Positions 1 through 12,599 of a DNA stretch of 64,000 bases are shown piece by piece. The notes under the pieces are model-generated. The model worked only from the letters and a program-made list of their open reading frames with translations. It was not told the origin of the DNA and ran no database searches. The stretch is from positions 20,953,144 through 21,017,143 of the forward strand of contig OU342634.1 of assembly GCA_910589415.1 (NCBI GenBank), written 5' to 3'. The translations under genes and the position numbers were made by a program. Each line of letters opens with the position of its first letter. The first letter of the stretch is position 1. Origin of the DNA: Malachius bipustulatus (lineage: Eukaryota > Arthropoda > Insecta > Coleoptera > Melyridae).

Positions 1-1125
1 TGTATTGTATTTGGTTTAAGTTTATTTCTCACAGAGATAATGCGTTTTTTTTTTCTTATTTTTTTTAGCTTTGTTGACGAATCTCTGTTGCTTTCGCCCC
101 GCTGAACTGATGACTCTTAAAAACGGACAAGCATAAGCGGAAGCCATGCAGATAAAATAATTCTGGTCTTAACTAGATCATAAAGAACTATCATTACAAA
201 ATTGTTCAACAATATCGGCCCTTATGAATTCATTCTTTAATTCGCAATGCTGGGAGGTTTTCTTTATAAAATTTTTCATTAGATATAATTAAAGACTAAA
301 GATGTTTCTTATTTAAAAATTTCTTAAGATCGTTCTGTATTGCTACTTAACAATGAAAAATCTCATTATTGTTGAAGTTTTAAGACGTTTTAAGATAACT
401 AATTTGATACTTTAAAAATCTCTCATAATTCACAACCTCATCTTCAAACATATTAAGTATAAATTTGTTTGCAACAAATAAACAGTTACTTATTATACAA
501 CCAATTTCTTCAAGAAAGTTCTTTCTGAATTTATTTTCCGATGAATGGTGTTGATGGACCTACTTTTATTTTGCCGTTAAATTATTTAAAGCGCATTGAA
601 AAACATTCATGACAACTTCATGATTTGATATATACATTTCATTAATTATATTTTGAGAAGGGTTTCTAAATTATGTACTGGGAACTCATTTCTATTAAAA
701 GCTCTATAAATTACCGAGAGGGTGCGTAGGGTATTGTGAACATTATTTTATAAAAGGACATAAATCTCATACATAAAGACATTATTTTTAGTGACTCCAC
801 CTCCACCTTTCTCTTGAGTGAAGAGCGCGGTAGAGGATAAGCAAAATGACATTTCATTTGCTCTGTTTTGATAAGTTTAGTTCTGATAAAATATGTTGAT
901 CATTGAAAAGAAAGTGGGCTTATAGAAAATCATGAACTGATCTAGATTTGTATTTAACATGCACCATCCGAAGACTTGTGCTAGTAGTTATTATATCCAC
1001 TTTAACTTCTCACCTTATTGTGATTTTTAGATTCTATTCAACCCCCGAGCAATATTTAGTAGCCAGCTAGCTCAAAAAAGAATTAACTGATTATTTGGCA
1101 GCGAAAATAAAAAAGGACTCATGAA
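1..1125. other. AT-rich non-coding flank
   Basis: No open reading frame, RNA gene or repeat structure that I can name. It is AT-rich with several homopolymer T runs. It ends at the presumed target-site duplication of the retrotransposon that starts just downstream. Confidence 0.6.
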
Positions 1126-1304
1126 CAACATCTTTTTTTTTTTTTTTAATTTTATTGTAGATGAACCCGATCAACATTACAAACTGTTATACAGGGTATT
1201 TTTGACAATTTATAGTGTAGCATTTACATAAATAGCGTGTTCATGAGTTCATAGTTTTTTAATTCACAACAATATTGCAAGCGTTTGACACTCAATGTTT
1301 GGTT

Positions 1305-4022
1305 TTAATCACTGTCACTAGCTTCGTTCTCAGTAGTATTGTTCAATAGCACGTCTTGGGGTAGCCTTTTCTTAAGTCTCGGGTGATTTGATTTCTGACC
1401 CAGTTGGAAGTAGGTTGCTCCGGAGCAGTCGCTGAGAGATTTGAAAAAATTTGAAGCAACCTGTCGGACATAGCTGTCAACAAGAGGAATTCCAGTTTCT
1501 TTATGAATTTGTTTGTTTCTCACAAACCAGGGGCAGTTACAGGCTATGCGTAGCACCTTGTTTTGAAAGGTTTGGACTTTTTTAATTTGCGTTTTGGAAG
1601 CCGTGCCCCAGATTACGCAGGCATACATGACAATAGGTCTGATCACTGCCTTATAGATCAAGATGGAGCACTCAAGTTTCAGCTTTGATTTTCTATTAAT
1701 AATTGGAAACAGTATCCCAAGTCTCGTATGACATTCATTTAGTTTCTTATTGATGTGGAAACCGAATGTTAGTCTTCGGTCTAGATGCACGCCGAGATAT
1801 TTAACTGCTTGATCGTGGGGGTTCCATTTGACGGGTGTATTGTCGATGAGAAGGTTTGCAGGTGTCGCCGGTCTTCGGAGGGTAAATATTTTAGCTTCGC
1901 ATTTACTTGGGTTCAGTTTAATTTTCCATCGCTTGCACCAAGCTGATAATTGGTTGAGTGATTGCTGAAGTTTGCTGGCGCCTGCGTAAATGTCATGGTC
2001 TTTAGATATAAGAGCTGTATCGTCGGCATACATTGCAATACTAACGTTCTCGAGTACTGGAATGTCATACATGTATACATTAAATAGGACTGGACCAAGA
2101 ACTGAGCCTTGTGGTATGCCTGCTTGGATTGGGTGGTAGGGCGAGAAGCTTGAGTTAATTTTTACAGAAAAAGTTCTATCTTTTAGGAAGGATGAGATGA
2201 TGTTTGCCAGATATCCTGGTGTATTTAACCGGCGTAGCTTGTATATTAGACCTTCAGTCCAAACTTTATCGAAGGCTTGCTGTACGTCTAAGAATGCTAT
2301 GATGGTGTGCTGTTTGTTTTCAAAGCCAGACACTATCATTTCTATTAGCATGAGGAGTTGATGTGTTGTTGAGTGCTTTGATCTGAACCCAAACTGATGG
2401 GGGGGTATAATGTCGGCGTCATTGAGATGGTCATTTAATCGATTGCAGAGTACTCGTTCGAGTATTTTGGAGATGGTTGGTAGCAGGCTGATCGGTCTGT
2501 AGCTGTCGCAAGAGGTTTTAAGTTTATTTGGCTTGTGAAATAATATTATTTCTGCCTCCTTCCATTTCATGGGAAAATAGCCCGTATGTAGACATGCATT
2601 AAATATGTCTTTCATATGAATTAGAGCCTTGTCGGTCAAATGTCTTAATACTACATTAGGTATTAGATCATTTTCTGGTGTTTTCTTTAGAGCAAGGTTT
2701 TTTATGTACGCAGTTATTTCTTCTGAGGTCGTGTAGTCTATATTTAGTTCATCTGTAAGGGATCTTGAGTTTGCCGTTGTAACCTCTTCTTCTTTGTCGG
2801 ATTCATTTTCTGGGGTCAGTGTAAAGGTAGCATGTAAATGTGACGCAAATACTTGACATTTTTCTGCGTCGCTATTGTACACCATACCACCATGTTTTAT
2901 TGGTGGAATAATTGTAGGCTGCCTCAGTAGTCTCTTTGTTATTTGCCACATCGAAGGTTCGCCTGGCTGCAGTTCTGATATGTAGCGCTGATAGGATTGT
3001 ATTCTGTAATTGTCTAGCTCCCATTTGACTCTGTGTGTTAGCTGATTCAAGATCGTTTTGTGCTCATGGTGCTTGGTTCTGTGCCAAAGTCTTCGGGCTG
3101 CGTGTTTTTCTTTAATTAATTTAAGAATATACTGAGGTGTCGAGGGCTTGTGTCTGAACCGAATTTTGCTGGTGGTGGATTTATGAACGGCTGATGTTAT
3201 GAGTTCCGTGTAGCTATGTACCGAATGATCAATTTCTTGCATTGTTCATAGGTTTCTGTAGCTGCATTTGTCGCACGATGTGTCTAGTGTCGTCTTGAAT
3301 TTTTCCCAGTCAACTAATCCTGTAATCAGTCGTGGGGGGTAGCTTGCTATTTTTGGGGGCTCAATAGATGTTGTAATTACAGGGAGATGGTCTGAGTCGA
3401 GTTCTACGTATAACTCGTGATGAATGGGTATTGTGAAGTTTTTGAGTAAAGCAATATCTAGTATATCTGTTTGATGGTCTTCTCGGAAAGGCATGTAGGT
3501 GTGCTCTTTCGGGGCAGAAATTGTGATGTGATGTACGTTTGTTAAGTTATATAGAGTTTTACCTGCGCTGTTGTTTGCTCTGCATCCCCATATTGTATTT
3601 TTGGCATTTATATCTCCAAGTAGTATGACTGGATTGCTTCTGTCAAACAATTTGATTATGTCGTTTGAGAAGTTGAGTTGATTATTTGGCGAGCGGTATG
3701 CTGAGATTATGTCGATAGATTCGTCGTTGCCTAGTGTAACATTAATTGCAACTGCTTCCATGGAGTATAAGTCTGGTATTGACGTTTCAAAGTGAGTTAT
3801 TTTTTTTCTGATCAGAATGGCTGCTCCACCAGAAGCATAGTCGACCTGCCTATCACATCTGTATATCTTGTAGCCGGCAATGCGTAATGCTTCTGAGTTT
3901 TTTAAATGGGTTTTTGTTACGCACGCTATATCGATATTATGGTTGATCAGGAAATGGACAAATGATAACCTTTTTTCTTTAAGGCCATTGGCATTCCAGT
4001 TGAGGAGTGTTAAGCTATTTAT
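1305..4022 (-). pseudogene. ORF2 endonuclease-reverse transcriptase, disrupted
   Basis: The frame runs for 906 codons from 4022 to 1305, the usual Jockey ORF2 size, and encodes an apurinic-like endonuclease followed by reverse transcriptase for target-primed reverse transcription. Endonuclease signatures: LNWNANGL near the start, SGGAAILIRK, GDINAKNTIWG, DILDIALL and SDHLPV. Reverse transcriptase signatures, numbered from the Met at 3242: SYRPISLLP (248-256), FLDVQQAFDKVW (317-328), IPQGSVLGP (376-384) and the catalytic YADD (405-408). Lesions: an in-frame TGA at 3246-3248 separates the two domains; the codon where a start is expected (4022-4020) reads ATA rather than ATG; and the catalytic Glu of the usual ETHL motif is Lys (VTKTHLK). 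The reverse transcriptase half is otherwise open for 645 codons. As it stands the copy should not be autonomous. Confidence 0.9.
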
Positions 4023-4026
4023 CTGA

Positions 4027-5256
4027 TTATTTCTGTTGAAAACCGCTTGTTAGTAGTGATGTAAATATTGAGGAAATAAATTGTTTGATTTGATCAAGAT
4101 ACGGTTGGATGAATTGTAGTATTGCATCGAATATAGCTGGTATATCGTTTTTATTGTTCAGGTTGTCATTGCGATCAGAATGGTAGGGATGTTGTCTTCC
4201 TTCACGTGTTACGTTTGCATATGTTCTGAATTGACTTGGCTGAGCAGGATTATTATGGTATTCTGGTGCTTGTGGTTGGGAGGTAGTTTCAGGTCGGCGT
4301 GTTTGGCGTTGTGTTTGTGAGCTGGAACTGATTCGTTGCTTTATGTTTGTATAATAGCTGCATCCTTTGTAGTTGGCCGAGTGATTTTCGCCACAGTTAA
4401 TACATATAGGTTTTTCGCTGGGGAGCTTTGTGCATTCATTATACAAGTGGTGTCCCAAGCATTTAACACACCGTGGTTCCAGTCTGCAATAGTTTTTTGT
4501 ATGACCATATCTTTGGCATCGGGTGCATTGTGGTATATCTTTGGGTCTGCGACGTTGCTCAACCGAAATTACACAGTGCATAAATCTGTCTAAATTGTAG
4601 ATTTTTGAGGATTCGGCGTCATTCTCTAAATCCACTGCGCATATCGGTATGGGATTTTTCTCTCTGTTTAATAGCCTGACTACTTTTTTGATTGTGAAGT
4701 TTTTGGAAAGTTCATCTTGAATTTCTTTTTCAGTGATGGATATGGGTAAATTTCTTATAACGACTGATATTGTATTGTGATCAGGATTATGGAAGGTGTG
4801 GTATTCGAATTCATTTTCGTCGTAAAATTTAGTCAGCTTTCTGTAATCTGCGGAATCATTGAGGTTAATTCTCACGGAATTTGTCTTGCAGTGTGTTGTG
4901 AAGTTATCGTTGCCGATTATTTGTTGAATATCCTGTATGATATTTTGGTAGTGGTTGGCATTATGTAGGTAAATTGGGGGAACTGTGATTTTTGTTGCCT
5001 TCTGGGCTGTCTGACTTGTGTTTTCGCTTTCGGTTTCGTCTTCCATTGGTGTTTGCGATTTAGGTGGTAGGTAGTAGCGATTTTCTTTAATTAATTTCCC
5101 AGTTTCGAGTATATATCTTTTATTAAATGGGTTTGAATTATTTACCGTATCCGGACTTCTTTGATTATTTTTTCGTTTTAGTGATGATAAGGTGTCCGAT
5201 TTCATTGATAGTAGGGTATTAACGTTATCTGGCGGATTGCCTGCTTGTGTTCCCAT
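4027..5256 (-). CDS. ORF1 gag-like RNA-binding protein of Jockey-like element
   Basis: A 409-residue uninterrupted ORF, the first of the element. Retrotransposon ORF1 proteins bind element RNA and form ribonucleoprotein particles. Residues about 90-235 match the layout of a gag-like central region followed by a PRE_C2HC-type domain (the stretch beginning VVIRNLPISITEKEI). Three zinc knuckles follow: C244-x2-C247-x3-GH252-x4-C257, C263-x2-C266-x3-H270-x4-C275 and C285-x2-C288-x3-H292-x6-C299. The N-terminal 90 residues and the Gln/Thr-rich C-terminal 100 residues are low in complexity. The stop codon TAA at 4027-4029 overlaps the open part of the ORF2 frame, which is read in another frame. No lesion is visible, so this ORF may still make protein if transcribed. 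Confidence 0.88.
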   Translation of the reverse strand: MGTQAGNPPDNVNTLLSMKSDTLSSLKRKNNQRSPDTVNNSNPFNKRYILETGKLIKENRYYLPPKSQTPMEDETESENTSQTAQKATKITVPPIYLHNANHYQNIIQDIQQIIGNDNFTTHCKTNSVRINLNDSADYRKLTKFYDENEFEYHTFHNPDHNTISVVIRNLPISITEKEIQDELSKNFTIKKVVRLLNREKNPIPICAVDLENDAESSKIYNLDRFMHCVISVEQRRRPKDIPQCTRCQRYGHTKNYCRLEPRCVKCLGHHLYNECTKLPSEKPICINCGENHSANYKGCSYYTNIKQRISSSSQTQRQTRRPETTSQPQAPEYHNNPAQPSQFRTYANVTREGRQHPYHSDRNDNLNNKNDIPAIFDAILQFIQPYLDQIKQFISSIFTSLLTSGFQQK

Positions 5257-5471
5257 AGTGGTTTAATTTTCTTTGCGGGCCTCGATTACGAGACCCGCGT
5301 ATTGTTCAAGACTTCTTTATGATATAAATGGAACGAAAAACGCTTACCGGTTAGATCGGTGTATAGTTTATCACTTGTTTCACACTTTTTAGCGGTGTAA
5401 CTCTGTATCAAGCGGGAGCGGAATTTTATACTTCCGTTCACGTCGAATTCACGTCGAGCTGCCCCAACATC

Positions 5472-6954
5472 ACAGGCTAAAGAAAATTCACAGGTTAATT
5501 TAACAGTTTTTATTAATGAATAGAATAAATAATTTTACGGATATGGCTACAGTGAGAAGTATCGGTTTTTCAGTTTTTTCAGCAAAGAAATGCAATACTT
5601 AATGATAAAAAATTTGGCGTTCCACTTTGTCATGCATATGAAAAACAAGTCATAAATATCCTGAAGGTTCAAAAAATACAATAATTTTCTCAGACTCTCA
5701 TCACTGACTCACTGATTTCATTCAGAGTAACCAGCAAGCTACTATTAAAAAGCACAGTGACTTTAATACTCACTAGTTAAGAAAAAATTAAGCTAAATCT
5801 GCTGTGAGACGATCTCTCAATTTTTCTTACCTTCAGTAACGGTCGCAGTCGATTTTGAGTAAAGTATCCTTCAAGAGTTCTGGAGGATATTCTCTACTAA
5901 AGTTTACAATTAAAATCAACTAGGTACAAAACACACAGTATAAATGAAGCTAATAATTATGAGAATAACGAGAGTCGTTACAATAATGTATATTGTGGGT
6001 TACTGAGGTTAAAAAATGATTTATTCTTCAGTTCGAATCTTCTTAAAAATTGTTTAAAAATCCCGTTAAGTAGTGCAAATATATGGCATCCTATTAAAAT
6101 TTAAATGCTGGTGTTATTTTTATGATGGTGCGCCACTGGTAAAGTTGATATTGCTGGATCATCCCGCTGCAAACTCCAAGCCATACGCTACTCTGCTTAT
6201 TATATGATAGAGATACATTACCTCCGCATGTTTAGGGTGTACCGGCTTTCACGGTAATTCTGTAAAAACTACGAGTATTTATGGCCTCACAAATTAGAGG
6301 AGCCGCACGCTGCCATGGATGCGCATTTTAGAGGCCAGACTACCCACAAAATCCCACATAAATGCAGAGATGTGGAAACTGTGACTGATTACTACTCGTG
6401 ATAACTGCTACTCCGGAACGAGTTGGCACGTAAGATAGTCAGGCCGTACTTTTTTATCACTGCATTCATTGCCTATTCTTTTCTTCTTTCCAAGCTTTGC
6501 GTCAAGAAAATTAAAATGATTAGAGAGATAAATCTTTTTATCAAAATTAACGAAGCGACTTTTCTGGCGATGGTGAGGCAAGAAACTTCAGATTAAGAAA
6601 AAACTTCTTATTGTGTTGGATAAAGATTCTTCTACTCGTCAGACCGAGGATTTTCACAAATATTCGTGAAAAATTATACGATTTGTTTATTCGGGGGTAA
6701 TTAATTTCGCAGAGAACTTCTTATATGTATGCAGAGTAATTTAAAAATTATGATATTATACAGAGTGTGCCGAACTAAATGGACCAGACGAAGAACCATA
6801 ACCATATCTCATAGCAGACAGGTTGAGATAATCGAACCAAATAAACAGGATTTTATTATAATTTTTAAAGCTCTATAACATAACAGCATGAAAACAACCC
6901 CCACTTTAACATCCCTTAAGTAACACCCTACACCTTTAAAAAAATAATAACACC
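5472..6954. other. Non-coding stretch
   Basis: No gene recognised. A run at 6766-6800 beginning TACAGAGTGTGCC resembles the TACAGGGTG ends of the fold-back elements elsewhere in the window and may be the diverged end of the next element. Confidence 0.45.
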
Positions 6955-8030
6955 TGTTATGGGTGTTATGAAATATGGGGCCAGAATTGAAGGATAGATT
7001 TTATAGACTATTCTATAAAATCTATTCTTAAAAATAAAATATATAAAGAATATTTCATTCTTTGGTGATATTTGAAAATCTGATTTATTTCGAAGATACA
7101 GGGTGTTAAATTTCTTCGAAAAAATTTATATTTTTTGAATACCCAACCCAAAATTGCTGTAACCAACCAATAATATCCAACCCAAAATCAGTATAAAGGT
7201 CGCTTCTCACCGACGATGCCATGTCGTCGGGTGTCGTACAAGTGAGAACCGGCCTTAACTCGAATTTTTGACAGTTATTGTACAAACATGATTTGGTACT
7301 TCTTATTAAAAATATTTCAATCCAGTGGCGGAGATATTGTTATGTTACCTATTTTTTAAATCATTTCTACTCCACTTACTTTAATGCAAATTTTATGACA
7401 AATCTAATAATTTTGCTAGACATCTCGTGTTGTTTAGATGAGAAAAGGTATGTTTCGTTTTTGTCGCAGTCTCGGAAAAACTGTTTCCGAGATATTCCAC
7501 AATGTACGCAACCGTACAAGGTAAAAATATAATAAAAAACAATGCTAATGAGCATTTCCAGAAATTTTTTTTTTTTTTTTTTATCGTTATTGAAGTTCCT
7601 GTATTGTGGAATATCTTGAAAACAGTGCATCCTACAACAAAAAAGATGATTTTTCTCCTATAAACAAAACGGGGTATGTACCAAAACTGTCATAATATTT
7701 GCATTAAAGTCAGTGGCGTAGAAATTATATTACAAAAAGTAACGACCTGCCCAGATCTCCGCCACTGGTTTAAAGAATTTTTAAACGGGATCAGCATGTA
7801 CTTCAATTATTACAACTATCAAAAATTTCGAGTTATTCTGAAAAGCTAATATTTAGCCAATATTACCCAATAATAAAAAATATAAAATTTTTCTAAGAAC
7901 TTTAACATCCTGTATCTTCAAAATAAAGCGGACTCTTAAAAATTCTCAAAGGGCAAAATGTTCTTAGAATAGTCCGCTGAACAACACCCTGAATTTTTGC
8001 CCCAGGTTTAAGTAACACCCTCTATTTTCA
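6955..8030. mobile_element. Fold-back element, long imperfect inverted repeat
   Basis: The sequence is a long imperfect palindrome centred near 7500-7560. Matching pairs in inverted orientation include GAAGATACAGGGTGTTAAA (about 7096) with its complement at about 7905-7923, CCAGTGGCGGAGAT (about 7322) with the complement near 7757-7770, and GATATTCCACAATGTACG (about 7491) with the complement near 7595-7612. Arms are roughly 500 bp and have diverged visibly, so this is an old copy. The two overlapping ORFs near 7278-7630 fall inside the palindrome and look like chance ORFs. No transposase is present; non-autonomous fold-back/MITE type. Outer limits are approximate. Confidence 0.7.
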
Positions 8031-8903
8031 AATAAATGATATCTACCGCACAAATTATACAAATTATTATGACTTTTTGAAAAAAATAAACTTAGATGAG
8101 GTATTAGTATAAATCTTAATATGTCACTCAGAATATCTTTTTAGGGTAGATCTTTTCAATTTTGTATATAGCATAACTTCAGCTGTCGTTCAAATCTTCA
8201 GTTTGAAATGTTTGAAAAATGCGTTGAGTATATTTTTAATGTTTTTAAATATATGACAACATATGAAGAAGTTGAATGGGTACTATTCTGTAGAAGTAGA
8301 ATAAGCCTGTGGGTATATCTGCAGGCCTCAGTTATCCCTTTATATGAGAAGAGGTGAACACAGCGCAGGTATCAAGTAACACATGAATTATTCGCATAGC
8401 AGGGAAATTCGCTTTCGGCTTTCCGCTTTCCCGACAGACAACTCGTCCAGTTAATAAACCTTTGCCAGATTTATACAGTATAATTCAGAACCTTGCACCT
8501 GCATTGACATTTTTTTAACATTCGTTTTATGTCTACAAGGAAATAGCTCTGCATTCTACATAATTAAATATTTGAGATATATCAACATTACAAGTATATA
8601 CACATTTTCTATTTTATTAACAGAAATATTTGCGGCCAATTTATTGTTTTTTTTTTTAATGGCCAAATATGTGCAAAATTATTGAAAGCATTCTTAAAAT
8701 TTTTGCTTTGTTTTTTCTCCCTTCAAATTTCCGGAGTTAATATCAATTATAAAAATAACACAGATAACACCGTTAACATAAAATTTAAAATCTCTACAAA
8801 GTCACGCCACTAAATTATCTTGTTCAAAAGTATAGTTAGAAATATTATAATTGTTTTTTAAGTCAATTTTATAAAGTTCGTATGCAGAATAGAAATTAGT
8901 AGA
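8031..8903. other. Non-coding stretch
   Basis: AT-rich, no coding or RNA feature recognised. Confidence 0.5.
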
Positions 8904-9321
8904 TACAGTTCATCGGTTATTTATTGGCGGAGAATTCTCTGAATTAATCTGGACAGATAGCAAAAATATTGATTCAGGCAGTGGCGTGCAAAAAATGATG
9001 CTTATAACTCTCACTATGGACAAAATCTTGTTAATTTTCACCTGATAATATTCAATCGAGTATTCAATATCAACCACGCCGCCTATGGCAGGTGCAATTG
9101 GATGAACGTTTTAAATGATAAACACTCATTATCGAGACAATCACAAAGATAAGAGCGAACAAAAAATCGAATGTTCAGGGAGATCCATGCAAAAGTGTTA
9201 AATTATTTCTGTTCTCTATACATTTAGATAGGACTTTTTTGAATCACGAGTATACCGATAAAAATTTTATTGCTTATCAATTTTTAAGAATTCTCCGCCA
9301 ATAAATAATCGATGAGCTGTA
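8904..9321. mobile_element. MITE with about 35-bp terminal inverted repeats
   Basis: The left end TACAGTTCATCGGTTATTTA and its continuation GGCGGAGAATTCT are mirrored at the right end, where the complement TACAGCTCATCGATTATTTA is followed by the same GGCGGAGAATTCT. Total length is about 418 bp with no ORF. Superfamily not assigned; I could not define a convincing target-site duplication. Confidence 0.75.
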
Positions 9322-10445
9322 CATGGATTGAGACCGAAGTGGTGAGTTATAGTAAATTTTCTGGACGCATAGCATTATTTGAATAATGTTGTAATTATGA
9401 CTGCCAGAATCGTTTATAATCCGTCACTTTGAAGCATCATCTGTACCATAATGTGCACTTTATGGCACAGGACTGTCAGTACTTACCATAGTAACAACTA
9501 CTGAAGTAGGTACTGAATTATTAGTGAATTATTGTTTGACGTCGTTATCAACGTAACCGGAAGTGATCGTTCAACAATCGCTTTTGAACAATTTAATGCT
9601 ATTTAATGAAATAAATTAGAATATTTATTTTTTAATAACCCTGTCAGGATTGTTAAATTAAAACGCTAGTCGCCTATAAAATATCGTATAAGAATTCGTC
9701 CATAATGTGGAATTATGGCAGTCGTTTTCATGTTGCATTCGCTGCGTTTATGCGTCATTTTCACTCCTGTCATAATCCTTTACATTATGAACTAATTTTA
9801 TAATGTACTATCATTCACTTTATATTATCATACAATATAATTTGTTGCTATATTTACACGCAAACTCAATTTTAATGCACAAAATTTTAGCATTACAGTA
9901 TTTAATATTGTAACAAAAATTTCTCCCTAAATTCAGTCATAACTAACAAAGAGGCGATCTTCGCTAGACGAATTCAGACGGCATTACATATTTTTATTCT
10001 TCTCTTGATCCTCAAACAAGTGCAGACTCCTAATATCTCCAATGTTTAATTTTTCTAAGTCGTGCTCCAGTTTACTTGGCCTCATTTAAAATTCTAAGCC
10101 CCTTCTTTTAAAATAATTGGGTTTGATAGATGATCCTCTTGTTTATCCATTTTAATCCACAAGGGTCCAACAAAGCAGCTACTATGACGATGGCGTTCTG
10201 TCAAAGTCCTTTTTCAAGCTAGGATCCAATTTGAGATTCAACACAGGCTTTTGCTTATATAATTTTAGATTTAGGGTCTAGGATGTAAACGAGTGAACCG
10301 ATAATGCATGTCTCTTAATAATATTATTATAAAAATTTTTTTCACTTAGGTACATAAAACAGTTTTGTCTTCAGTTATTAAAAAAAATATTTCGGAGTTT
10401 AATAAAATGACAATCCATCTCAAGAATTGAAATTCATTAATCGAA
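9322..10445. other. Non-coding stretch
   Basis: No gene recognised. The block 9400-9790 has weak internal inverted similarity (ATTATGACTGCCAG near 9446 against GGAATTATGGCAGTC near 9709), perhaps an eroded repeat. Confidence 0.4.
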
Positions 10446-10448
10446 ATA

Positions 10449-10917
10449 TAGTCCAGTCATTATATACATTTGGAAATGCAAATGAACCGAGAAAGCCAAA
10501 TTTTGGATATTACGTGGGGGGGGCCTAGAAAAGCTTAACTTCAAATTGTCGACCAAAACTACCTTGTGCATTTTCCGCCATCTTGAAAAAAAGGTTAAAT
10601 TCAGTTTTTTCATCATAACTCGGTTCTCCGTTGAGATACGAAAATTTTGTCGCAATACTTTTTTGTTGCTTTTCTTACAATCTACAATTAAGGTCCTTTA
10701 CATTTTTTACGTATCGTTCATCGTTATCGAGATATCGATCGAAAAAACCATAAATTTGGGGAGTGAATTTTGTTTTTTGCAATTTTGTTTTTTCTCGTGA
10801 AAGATATCGAAAAAATGTCTAATATCAAACTTGTAGAGCGTATTCAGGCCTACAATTTCATTTTTTTATTTTTTATTTTAGACGAAAACTACGACCTCTA
10901 GCGCGCCGCGAAGTCGG
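10449..10917. repeat. Left terminal inverted repeat of the large element
   Basis: About 470 bp, matching 17724-18197 in inverted orientation with few changes. It has a run of eight G near 10516 and several GATATCGA-like words. The overlapping ORFs of 72-116 codons seen in both arms are shadows of the repeat, not separate genes, although the same reading frames stay open in both arms. Confidence 0.85.
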
Positions 10918-11224
10918 TAAGACTGTGCAGTTTTGATTTTTAGCCTCTCTCACGGTTGTATTCACACGTCAAAATGAATGAAAGGTTGTTCAGGGATTTA
11001 TTGCAATACATAATAAATTAATAAACCAGCTAAATTATAAATCAAACACACGAGATTTATTGATCAAATAATTTTTGTGTAGTAAAAAATAATAATTAAA
11101 GGTGGTAATTTTTTCTCAAGAACAGACTTATCATGCTTGAAACTATTAGGAGAGTACAGTTTTTCCGGTGTTTTTCCTTTAGCTGGTTTGCGGAAAAATA
11201 TATATTTTTTTGTCCTGTGCAAGT

Positions 11225-12269
11225 CCGGTAATTAAAACCAAAAGATCGATATCTTCGCCGACGATTTCCACAGAGTCATAAATCGATGCTTCTTAATTGC
11301 TGTGGTTACAATGAGAGTATTAACGTCCTCAAAAGCCTGCTCTAAGCCTGCTCTACTTTTATTCCGGTTTTTGTAAAATAACGGCGAAGCATTTGTATTA
11401 ATTGTTTTTATTTTGGTCCCTTGCAAGAAACTTCTCCTGGCTAACTTTCGGAGCAGTAGTTTCATCGAACGTGAACTCTGGTGATTGGTTCTTCCTAGAA
11501 CGTCTTACCCTTTCCGAAGTTTTAGTTCCTGCGAGTCTCATGTCAGTCGGATAACCGTCGAATACAATTGTCACATTTTCTCCAAAGTGTTGTTGAACGT
11601 ATGTGACGACCCCAAACAACTTTGTGCAGAAGGAAACCACCGTCGATTATGTGCGATGGTGTCTGTCACCAGGTTGTAAGTTTTCTGTCAAAGGTTTGAA
11701 GGCATTGTATAATAACGACTTTGTTCCTTTTCACATTCCTTCTTCGGCGAACAAAGACAATGGGAACGGAGCGAGTTCGTATGCCAGAAATTTTTTCAGG
11801 TCAATCTCGGAATTCTTCGCTATGCACATTCTTTGGAAAAGTAACAATGGATCGATCGGAACTGGTGACTTGTCGATTATAATGCTGGTACTTACTGCCG
11901 ATAAAGAGAGCACTTTATATCCTTCCTTCTGAATGATAAGGACCCGAAATCCTATGATTTTAGTCATCATGTCGCGACCAATTTCGTATGCACGATGACA
12001 ATTATTATTGTTCTCGTTTGCAATAATTCCTGTGCCAATAGACATCAATTCTTTCTTCTTTGGAAAAGGATTGTGACCTGCGAGCCACATGTCCAATTTC
12101 TCAACGTCACAATCGTCTCGAGAAATCCGCGAGGGTCTCATGTCAACGTGCTGTACGGTTGTACAGCAGGATACTCCGGAAAAATGTTCAATTTGTTCAC
12201 AAATGTTTTGAAGCTGAACCATGCCCAAAGTCCACTATGCTATTGTGCTGTCTGTAATTCCCCGTCCCT
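11225..12269 (-). pseudogene. PIN/XPG-like nuclease gene, C-terminal part, decayed
   Basis: Read on the minus strand, successive frames give one recognisable protein. It starts GRGITDS (frame open to an in-frame TAG near 12228 where Lys is expected) and continues through QNICEQIEHFSGV, a 165-codon open block to 11731, IIDGGFLLHKVVWG, GENVTIVFDGYPTDM, TKTSERVRRS, EQAFEDVNTLIV and VEIVGEDIDLLVLI. The spaced acidic residues (IIDGG, VFDGY, E and D in EQAFED, GEDID) are the arrangement of PIN-like/FEN-XPG nucleases. I recall similar large uncharacterised proteins in insect and cnidarian genomes. The copy has several stops and frameshifts, a small AGAGCAGGCTT duplication near 11350, and breaks off before the terminal Asp motif expected in the family. 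Its 5' continuation is at 17509-17578. Function in the element is inferred; the family resemblance is from memory. Confidence 0.7.
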
Positions 12270-12599
12270 CCCAAGCAGCACACTTTAGTTTAAAAAACGT
12301 TTTTATTCATGTATTACCGTACGTATAGATACGGTCGATGATCTACGTGCGCACGAACGTTCGAATGTCCGCCTGTTAAACGTATATAACATTGGAAAGA
12401 ATAAAGGTCTATTTGTACTATCTGAATAAATGAGGTAAAAACGTATTAAATAGTGATAGTTTTAAAGGTTTAAAAGAAACGTTTTCTACATATTAAAAAC
12501 AATCCATTTATAAACGTATTTATAAGAACGTATTTTTTGACATTGAAAATAAACGTATTCTCTACGTATGTTTGACTCCCGATTTTACGCGTTCATTGA

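Larger units (their letters stand above)
1133..5464 (-). mobile_element. Jockey-like non-LTR retrotransposon, nearly full length
   Basis: This is a complete-looking non-LTR element of about 4.3 kb read on the minus strand. Order: 5' untranslated stretch (5257-5464), ORF1 (gag-like), ORF2 (endonuclease plus reverse transcriptase), a short 3' untranslated stretch (1149-1304) and a poly(A) tail seen as a T run at 1133-1148. The 7-bp word CAACATC lies immediately outside both ends (1126-1132 and 5465-5471) and is the likely target-site duplication; it is short for this class, so the 5' end is less certain than the tail. There is no RNase H domain after the reverse transcriptase, as in the Jockey clade. 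Most of both ORFs is open, so the copy is fairly young, but ORF2 carries disabling changes. Clade assignment is from domain order and motifs only. Confidence 0.88.
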
